Source: Actinomycetes bacterium
GTDB taxonomy: Bacteria > Actinomycetota > Acidimicrobiia > Acidimicrobiales > RAAP-2
Assembly: GCA_021778895.1 (NCBI GenBank)
Contig: JAJYBR010000005.1
Coordinates: 1-64,000, forward strand
Reading direction: 5' to 3'
Length of the DNA stretch: 64,000 nt
Part shown: positions 58,520 through 64,000 of the stretch, piece by piece
Layout: the number at the start of each line of letters is the position of its first letter
Position numbering within the stretch: the stretch's first letter is position 1
Notes under the pieces: model-generated
Told to the model about the DNA's origin: nothing
The model's input: only the letters and a program-made list of their open reading frames with translations
Database searches by the model: none
Program-made: the position numbers and the translations under genes

Positions 58520-59267
58520 GCTGACCTCCCGTCGCCGCCTCCTCGAGCGACCCGCCCAGGTAGAGCGCGCCGATCTCGGGGTTGTGCAGGACCTCGGCCC
58601 CCGAGCCCGCCAGGCGGACGCGACCATTCTCCAGCACCACGCCGGTGCTGGCGAGCTTGAGGCCCTGGCGGGCGTTCTGCTCGACGAGCACGATCGTACG
58701 GCCCGCCTCGTTCATCTGGCGCACCGTCGCGAACATCAGCCGCAGGGTCTTGGGATCCAGGCCCATCGAGGGCTCGTCGAGCACCACGACCTGGGGGTCA
58801 AGCATCAGGCAGCGCGCGAACTCGACCAGGCGCTGCTGGCCCCCTGAGAGGGACCCGGCCTTGTCGTCGGCCCGCTCGGCCACGATCGGGAAGAGCGCCC
58901 GGATGCGCTCCAGGCGCTCGGCGATCACGCCGCGGTCGCGCTCGAGGAACGCGCCGAGCTCGACGTTCTGCTGCACGGTCATCTCGCGGAAGAGGGAGTG
59001 GTTCTGGGGGACCTGGACGATGCCCAGGCGCAGGATCTCGCGCGGGCTGCGCCCCACCAAGTTCACGCCCTTGAAGTGGATGGCGCCCTGGCGGGGCTTG
59101 ACCAGACCGCTCAGGGCCTTGAGCAAGGTCGACTTGCCCGAGCCGTTCGGTCCCACGATGCAGGTGATGCCCCCGGCGGAGACCTCGAGGTCGACGCCCT
59201 TGAGCACGTCGCCGCCGCCGTAGCCGGCGATGACGCCCTCGAAGGTCAAGAAGGGGATGTCAGGCAC
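58512..59267 (-). CDS. livF: Branched-chain-type ABC transporter ATPase LivF
   Basis: A 251-aa ATPase: Walker A GPNGSGKST, Q-loop VPQNHSLF, signature LSGGQQRLVEFA, Walker B VVVLDEPSMGLDP, and the His switch region replaced by VLVEQNAR as usual for LivF. It energises uptake together with LivG, LivM, LivH and the binding protein. GTG 59267 overlaps the end of livG by 8 bp. Confidence 0.92.
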   Translation of the reverse strand: MPDIPFLTFEGVIAGYGGGDVLKGVDLEVSAGGITCIVGPNGSGKSTLLKALSGLVKPRQGAIHFKGVNLVGRSPREILRLGIVQVPQNHSLFREMTVQQNVELGAFLERDRGVIAERLERIRALFPIVAERADDKAGSLSGGQQRLVEFARCLMLDPQVVVLDEPSMGLDPKTLRLMFATVRQMNEAGRTIVLVEQNARQGLKLASTGVVLENGRVRLAGSGAEVLHNPEIGALYLGGSLEEAATGGQHG

Positions 59268-60042
59268 CGGCCACCGCCTCGTGGAGCTCGTCCTCGTCCT
59301 CGTCGCCCCCGCCCAGGTACGCGTCGAGCACGCGCGGATCGGCCCGGATCTCAGCCGGGGTGCCGGTCACCAGGTCACAGCCCTGGTGCATCACGGTGAC
59401 CCGGTCGCACAGCGACATCACGAACTCCATGTTGTGCTCGACGATGAGGAACGTGGTCCCCGTCGCGTTGAGGGCGCGGATCTTCTCGGCGATCGTGTTG
59501 ATCAGTGTGAGGTTGACGCCACCGGCGGGCTCGTCGAGCAAGATGACGTCGGGGTTGGCCACGAGTACGTAGGCGAGCTCGAGGAGCTTGCGCTGCCCGT
59601 AGGAGAGGGCGCCCGCCTGCAGGTGGGCCAGCCCCCCGATCCCGACGAAGCCCAACAGCTCCATGGCGGTGTCCACCTCGCTGGCCGAGGACTTCGAGCG
59701 CAGCAGGCCGCGCCACCAGCTCTCGTCGTGCTGGGTGGCGATCAGCATGTTCTCCAGCACCGTCATGCGCGCGAAGATCCGCGTCAGCTGGAAGGTCCGG
59801 CCGACCCCGAGGGCGAAGACCCGGTCAGGGCGGGCCCCGGTGATGTCGGTGCCGTCGAAGGTGACCGTCCCGGCGTCGGGGCGCACGTAGCCGGTCATCA
59901 CGTTGAAGAGGGTGGTCTTGCCCGATCCGTTAGGACCGATCAGCCCGGCGATGGATCCCTTCTCCACTGCGAGCGAGCAGGTCCGCAGAGCCTGCAGGCC
60001 CCCGAAGGACTTGGAGATCCCGGTGGCGGTGAGCAGTGCCAT
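59260..60042 (-). CDS. livG: Branched-chain-type ABC transporter ATPase LivG
   Basis: A 260-aa ATPase: ISKSFGGLQAL start, Walker A GPNGSGKTTLFN, GRTFQLTRIF Q-loop, signature LSYGQRKLLELA, Walker B VILLDEPAGGVN and IVEHNMEFVMSLC, with an acidic C-terminal tail (GGGDEDEDELHEA). ATG 60042 overlaps the livM stop by one base (TGATG). The track hides this gene inside a 609-aa ORF whose front half is shadow of livM. Confidence 0.92.
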   Translation of the reverse strand: MALLTATGISKSFGGLQALRTCSLAVEKGSIAGLIGPNGSGKTTLFNVMTGYVRPDAGTVTFDGTDITGARPDRVFALGVGRTFQLTRIFARMTVLENMLIATQHDESWWRGLLRSKSSASEVDTAMELLGFVGIGGLAHLQAGALSYGQRKLLELAYVLVANPDVILLDEPAGGVNLTLINTIAEKIRALNATGTTFLIVEHNMEFVMSLCDRVTVMHQGCDLVTGTPAEIRADPRVLDAYLGGGDEDEDELHEAVAGA

Positions 60043-61106
60043 CAGGCCACCCCTCCGACCGCGACGTCGTGGGCGACGCCGGCCGGGGCCGGCGGGTCGC
60101 CGGCCGGCGGCGGCGCGTCGCCGGCCGCCGCGTCGTTCGCGCTCACCGCGGCGCGCTCGCGCTCGGCGCGCCGGGTGACGCGGTCGCGGATGTAGACGAC
60201 GACGCCCTGGGGCATGAACATGATCACCAGCAAGAAGAGCGCCCCGAACAAGATCAGGTACAGCGACCCGTTGGAGAACTGGATCGTCAGGTACTGCTGG
60301 CCGGCCTCGAGCACCAGCCCACCGAGCAGCGGCCCGGTGAGCGTCCCCAGCCCCCCGAGGAAGGTCATGAGGGCGATCGAGATGTCGAACATCGGGTCGT
60401 AGACGAACTGCGGGTAGATCTGGCCGACGAACATGGCGTAGAGGGCGCCGGCCGCCCCCACGGTGAAGGCCGACAGGGCGAAGCCGGTGACCTTGACGGC
60501 GTGGGTGCGCACGCCGAGCCCGAGGGCCCGGTCCTCGTCGTCGCGGATGGCCAGCAGCTGCATGCCGAAGCGCGAGCGGCGCACCAGGGCCGACAGCGCC
60601 GTCGCGAAGATGACCAAGCCCAGGCCCACGTAGTAGAAGGGCACGTTGTAGTACTGGTAGCCCCACGTGATGAAGGGCAGGTTCAGGCCCGAGGTCCCGC
60701 CGGTGAAGCCGAAGTTGATCGCCGAGAGCTGGAAGACGAAGAAGATGGCGATGGTGATCACCACGAAGGTGTGGCGCCGCACGCGCAGGGCGATCCACCC
60801 GATGGGGACGGCCAGGACCGTGGCCACCAGCCCGCCGAGCGGCACCAGCCAGAACATCGCGGCCCCGGGGGCCATGTGCAGGTGGATCGACAGCAGGGCC
60901 ATCGTGTAGGCGCCCGAGCCGTAGAAGGCGGCCGAGCCCAGGGCGATGTACCCCGAGTAGCCCGAGAACATGTTCCACGACGAGGCGCACGCCATGAAGA
61001 TGACGGAGAAGACCGCGATCGTCGTGTAGGTCGGGTTGGTGACGACCAGGGGGAAGACCCCGAAGGCGGCCAGGGCGACCAGCCACCACAGGTTGCGCGC
61101 GCGCAT
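60042..61106 (-). CDS. livM: Branched-chain-type ABC transporter permease LivM
   Basis: A 354-aa permease with about 9-10 helices. It has the LivM landmarks SGYSGYIALGSAAFYGSGAY, LRVRRHTFVVITIAI, RSRFGMQLLAIRDDEDRALGLGV (the EAA-like loop contacting the ATPase) and GGLGTLTGPLLGG. A 30-residue Ala/Pro/Gly tail follows the last helix. I use ATG 61106, which overlaps the livH stop as TGATG; the track start at 61154 adds 16 residues. Confidence 0.9.
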   Translation of the reverse strand: MRARNLWWLVALAAFGVFPLVVTNPTYTTIAVFSVIFMACASSWNMFSGYSGYIALGSAAFYGSGAYTMALLSIHLHMAPGAAMFWLVPLGGLVATVLAVPIGWIALRVRRHTFVVITIAIFFVFQLSAINFGFTGGTSGLNLPFITWGYQYYNVPFYYVGLGLVIFATALSALVRRSRFGMQLLAIRDDEDRALGLGVRTHAVKVTGFALSAFTVGAAGALYAMFVGQIYPQFVYDPMFDISIALMTFLGGLGTLTGPLLGGLVLEAGQQYLTIQFSNGSLYLILFGALFLLVIMFMPQGVVVYIRDRVTRRAERERAAVSANDAAAGDAPPPAGDPPAPAGVAHDVAVGGVA

Positions 61107-61990
61107 CAGGCCACCCGGGCGGAGGCCCGGCCGAAGAGTCCCTGGGGTCGCCACAGCAGGACCAGGATCAAGACGACGAAGTAGGCCATGGTCGACCAGA
61201 CCGGTGACCAGACCACGCCGACCACGTCACCGATGAAGACCATGGCGATGCCCGCCACCATCGCTCCGCCGAGCGAGCCCATCCCGCCCAGGACGATGAT
61301 CGTCAGCAAGCGCGAGATCAGGTCGTAGGACGAGGACGCGTTGAAGGAGTTCGTGGCGCCGTAGATCATGCCGCCGGCCGCCGTCACCGCGACCCCGATG
61401 CCGAAGGTGATCGTCGAGACCCGGCGCACGTCGATGCCGACGAGGGCCGCCGAGGCCTGGTCGGCGAGCGACGCCCGCACGCTCATGCCGAAGCGCGTTC
61501 GATAGAGCATGACGTAGAGCGCTCCGAGGAGCACCGCCGCCAGGATGAACCCGGCGACGTAGATGAAGCCGAAGTGGACCTGGCCGATGGCGAAGGACTT
61601 GGACACGTAGGACGCCTGGAGCTGGACGTCGTTGACCGAGAAGATCATGTTCAAGCCGCCCTCGATCAGCAGGGACACCGCGTAGGTGACCAGGATCGAC
61701 ATGGCCGTTTTCTCGGGCCCCTTGAGTCGCCCGATGAAGGCCCGCTCGATCACGACCCCGACGATGAACATCGTCGGGGTCGTGATCAGCAGACCGACGA
61801 ACAGGTCGATGTGCCAGTGCAACTGCAGGGCGTAGCTGAGGTAGGCGCCCAGGATCACGAGGATCCCCTGGGCGATGTTGATGATGTCCATCACACCGAA
61901 CACCAGGGTCAGGCCGGTCGCCATGAGGGCGTAGACCGACCCGGTCAGGATGCCGTCCTTCGCGGCGCTCAGCAGGGCAACGGAGTTCAC
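61106..61990 (-). CDS. livH: Branched-chain-type ABC transporter permease LivH
   Basis: A 294-aa permease with about 8 helices. It begins with KDGILTGSVYALMATGLTLVFGVMDIINIAQG, typical of LivH, and contains YRTRFGMSVRASLADQASAALVGID (ATPase-contact loop) and GGMGSLGGAMVAG. GTG 61990 lies 3 nt after the binding-protein stop. It forms the pore with LivM. Confidence 0.92.
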   Translation of the reverse strand: MNSVALLSAAKDGILTGSVYALMATGLTLVFGVMDIINIAQGILVILGAYLSYALQLHWHIDLFVGLLITTPTMFIVGVVIERAFIGRLKGPEKTAMSILVTYAVSLLIEGGLNMIFSVNDVQLQASYVSKSFAIGQVHFGFIYVAGFILAAVLLGALYVMLYRTRFGMSVRASLADQASAALVGIDVRRVSTITFGIGVAVTAAGGMIYGATNSFNASSSYDLISRLLTIIVLGGMGSLGGAMVAGIAMVFIGDVVGVVWSPVWSTMAYFVVLILVLLWRPQGLFGRASARVA

Positions 61991-61993
61991 GGG

Positions 61994-63241
61994 TTATTTG
62001 CCCCAGGCCGGCTTCGGGTAGAGCACCCTGACCGAGTTGCGGTCGTTCACCGGGTTGACCTGGACGAACTTCGCACCCTGCCACTGGAACGTGAAGGCCG
62101 TCGGCACGGTGTTCTCCCCCAACCCGTTGAAGCGCACCGGGCCCTGGACCGACTGCAGCGTCACGCCGGAGTGCAGGTACTTGATGATCTTCTGGTTGTT
62201 GAAGCCGCCCGTCGCCTTGACCGCCTGGGCCACGACCTCACCGACCGAGTAGGCCTCGGCCACGTCGCTGCTCACCTGGGAGGCCGTGCCGCCATACTTC
62301 TTGACGTACTGGGCCACCATCACGCGGCTCAGCGGGTTGGCCGATCCGCCGTACCAGGCGTTGGGCACCATCATGCCGTTGGCGTTCTTCAGGCCGACCG
62401 ACTTGATGAAGGTGCTGCCCTGGTCGGGGCCGCCGGTCGCGATGAACACCTTGGGCGAGAAGCCCGACTGCTCGAAGGCCTGCATGAAGGCCGACACCGT
62501 GGGCACGTCGACCGAGCCCAGCACCACCGCCTGGGGCTTGGAGGCCGCGACGGCGTCCGCGATGGACGTGTAGTCGGTGACCTCGGCCGGGAAGACGTGG
62601 TTGTAGACGGTCTTGATGTGCGCCTTGCGCAGCAACGGCTCGATCGTCGTGACCTGGGGCTCGGTGAACGGGTCGTTGGACGTGACGAAGGCCACCGTCT
62701 TGGGCCGCTTGGCTGCGGGCAGACTGGTCACCCACTTGGCGAAGGGCATCAGGTCATCGGCCACCGGGAGCGACACGTCGAAGACGTTGTGCAGCCCGGC
62801 CTGGAAGACGCTGGGCGCCCCACCGGCACCCTCGACGAGGGCGTAGCCGTAGCGCGACACGGCCTTGGCGGCCGGCAGTGACAGCAGCGACGAGAAGGGA
62901 CCGAACGTCAGGGCCACGTGATCGTTCGAGATCAGGGCCTGGTAGTTGGTCACGACCTGCGTCGGGCTCGAGGCGTCCGACTTGATGTCGAGAACGACCT
63001 TGTGGCCGAGCAGCCCACCCGCGCGGTTGATGTCCGCCGCCCAGAGCTTGTAGCCCTGTTGGAAGGCCTGACCGTCGGCCGAGAAGTCGCCCGACAGCGA
63101 GAGCGAGATCCCGATCTTGACGGGCGATGAGGCGTGGCTGCGCGCCGACGCCCCGCTCGCGCCGACCATCGTCACCAGGGATGCCCCCGCCAACGACGTT
63201 GCGCTCAGGACCCGCAGATATCTGCGGTTGCCGTGTTTCAT
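61994..63241 (-). CDS. livK: Branched-chain-type ABC transporter substrate-binding protein LivK
   Basis: A 415-aa exported receptor. A signal peptide (KHGNRRYLRVLSATSLAGASLVTMVGASGASA) lacks a lipobox Cys, so the protein is either released or anchored another way. The Venus-flytrap domain has KIGISLSLSGDFSADGQAF, DINRAGGLLGHKVVL and GPDQGSTFIKSVG. The ligand cannot be read; family members bind branched amino acids, amides or aromatic acids. ATG 63241 has AGGGGGG upstream. It is first in the nine-gene operon and has the best promoter in the window. Confidence 0.9.
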   Translation of the reverse strand: MKHGNRRYLRVLSATSLAGASLVTMVGASGASARSHASSPVKIGISLSLSGDFSADGQAFQQGYKLWAADINRAGGLLGHKVVLDIKSDASSPTQVVTNYQALISNDHVALTFGPFSSLLSLPAAKAVSRYGYALVEGAGGAPSVFQAGLHNVFDVSLPVADDLMPFAKWVTSLPAAKRPKTVAFVTSNDPFTEPQVTTIEPLLRKAHIKTVYNHVFPAEVTDYTSIADAVAASKPQAVVLGSVDVPTVSAFMQAFEQSGFSPKVFIATGGPDQGSTFIKSVGLKNANGMMVPNAWYGGSANPLSRVMVAQYVKKYGGTASQVSSDVAEAYSVGEVVAQAVKATGGFNNQKIIKYLHSGVTLQSVQGPVRFNGLGENTVPTAFTFQWQGAKFVQVNPVNDRNSVRVLYPKPAWGK

Positions 63242-63310
63242 GTTCCCCCCTACTTTGTCGGCAGGACGAATCCCCCTCGCCACGCCGCTCGCTCGTCGAG
63301 CGATTGCGGC

Positions 63311-63339
63311 ACTCTAACGAGGGGTGGGAGGGGGGTCAA
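63311..63339 (-). promoter_or_regulatory. Promoter of the livK nine-gene operon
   Basis: On the minus strand TTGACC (63334-63339) and TAGAGT (63311-63316) are separated by exactly 17 nt, close to the sigma-70 consensus. This gives a leader of about 60 nt before the livK ATG. It lies in the 218-bp gap shared with the divergent hydrolase gene. Confidence 0.55.
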
Positions 63340-63459
63340 CGTCACTTCCCGTGAAATTTCTTCGATAGCGACTTAAAACAATTCACGCCGCCACCGGACC
63401 TGCGCCGACCTTCGCTCGCTACCATCAGCGGCCAACGACATCGACGCCAAGGGGGGGAC

Positions 63460-64000
63460 GTGGCCGATCCGCTGGTCGAGACGGCCATCGCCAACTGGGA
63501 GCCACGTTTCGTGGCCAACGGGGTGGACGGGGCCGACTTCGCCCGCATCACCGCCGCCGTGGCCAGCTGGGACGACTGGTGCGGCGCCTGGAGCGCGGCG
63601 GCGGACGGGTACGCCGAGCTGGCAGCGAAGAGCCGGGCCGCCGGCCACGCCCGCAGCGCCGGCGAGTTCGACGCGCGCGCCGCCCTCTACTACCACTTCG
63701 GCCGGTTCCTCTTCGTCCACGACCGCGACCAGGAGCGCGCCACCCACGAGCGAGCCGTCGCCGCCCTGACGCGCGCGCTGGTCGAGCTCGCCCCCCCGGC
63801 ACGGCGCGAGCTCGTCGCCTTCGAGGGCGGTCACCTGGTCGCGCTGGTGCGCACGCCGGCGGGCCCGGGGCCCCACCCCGTCGTCATCCTGATCCCCGGG
63901 CTCGACTCCACCAAGGAGGAGTTCCGCGAGGTGGAGCGCGCATTCCTGGACCGGGGCCTGGCGACGGCCTCCCTCGACGGACCCGGCCAAGGCGAGGCGG
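63460..64000 (+). CDS. Alpha/beta hydrolase resembling dihydroxypseudooxynicotine hydrolase (3' truncated by window)
   Basis: About 180 residues are visible; the ORF track misses the gene because no stop is reached. GTG 63460 follows AAGGGGGGG. A helical N-terminal domain (about 1-120; SWDDWCGAWSAAADGYAELA) precedes the start of an alpha/beta hydrolase: VVILIPGLDSTKEEF, FLDRGLATASLDGPGQGEA. This matches 2,6-dihydroxypseudooxynicotine hydrolase and relatives (FrsA/DUF1100-like), which cleave C-C bonds of diketones using a Ser-His-Asp triad. The Ser elbow is beyond the window. It is divergent from livK, so a shared catabolic route is possible. Confidence 0.8.
   Translation, partial: MADPLVETAIANWEPRFVANGVDGADFARITAAVASWDDWCGAWSAAADGYAELAAKSRAAGHARSAGEFDARAALYYHFGRFLFVHDRDQERATHERAVAALTRALVELAPPARRELVAFEGGHLVALVRTPAGPGPHPVVILIPGLDSTKEEFREVERAFLDRGLATASLDGPGQGEA

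Noticed and set aside
59260-61089. 609-aa ORF as a fused permease-ATPase
   Set aside because: The front part is a frame shadow of livM. LivG begins at 60042.
1-64000. tRNA, rRNA, CRISPR arrays, insertion sequences, prophage or att sites
   Set aside because: I scanned the intergenic gaps and saw no cloverleaf-like sequence, no spaced direct repeats and no transposase or integrase ORF.

Overview
The window is about 70% GC and densely packed. It is split between strands in blocks of co-directional genes with 1-13 nt overlaps. Many starts are GTG, and several -10 boxes sit only 6-8 nt before the start codon, as in leaderless promoters. Together with an EF-G2-type GTPase, a DUF3048 lipoprotein, AIM24, a MscL with a zinc-ribbon tail and single-membrane-style type IV pilus genes (no PilM/N/O/P/Q seen), this points to the phylum Actinomycetota. 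An Acidimicrobiia-like lineage is my guess, not shown. I saw no rRNA, tRNA, CRISPR array, insertion sequence or prophage gene.

Layout. 1-14.5 kb is mostly housekeeping or metabolism: the end of a glycerate 2-kinase, a YghZ-type aldo/keto reductase, a divergent NRAMP transporter, a GT-C-like membrane protein, EF-G2, MscL, a DUF3048 lipoprotein, a cysteine-free fused acyl-CoA carboxylase carboxyltransferase, AIM24, an AMP-binding acyl-CoA synthetase, a DUF4232 protein and a RidA/alpha-beta hydrolase fusion. 14.6-28.1 kb is a cyclic-di-GMP block: PAS-PAS-GGDEF-EAL with a damaged EAL site, two PAS-GAF-HD-GYP proteins, a second GT-C-like protein, a small protein with a LeuA-dimer-like tail, a GGDEF protein, a GAF-GGDEF-EAL protein and a 960-aa GNAT/ThiF/nitroreductase-like protein. 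28.2-39.2 kb is a type IV pilus locus (pilD, DUF429, pilT, major prepilin, three large minor pilin-like proteins, pilC, pilB).

39.4-54.4 kb holds a short possibly truncated ORF; a GNAT/deacetylase/universal-stress operon; DUF2236; MarR-methyltransferase-MFS; an aldehyde dehydrogenase with a signal-less NMT1-like protein; a FUSC transporter; an AidB-like acyl-CoA dehydrogenase; and a ferric-reductase/FMN-protein/ApbE electron-transfer module. 54.4-63.2 kb is a nine-gene minus-strand operon: livKHMGF-type ABC importer, beta-hydroxyacid dehydrogenase, M24 peptidase homologue and both E1 subunits of a 2-oxoacid dehydrogenase. The window ends in the start of a divergent alpha/beta hydrolase resembling dihydroxypseudooxynicotine hydrolase.

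Most interesting point: the PilB ATPase carries two tandem copies of the MshEN cyclic-di-GMP-binding motif and lies beside at least five cyclic-di-GMP turnover genes. I propose a local signalling-to-pilus (and perhaps surface glycan) circuit. A 22-bp near-perfect palindrome before the first gene of the cyclic-di-GMP operon is a candidate control site.
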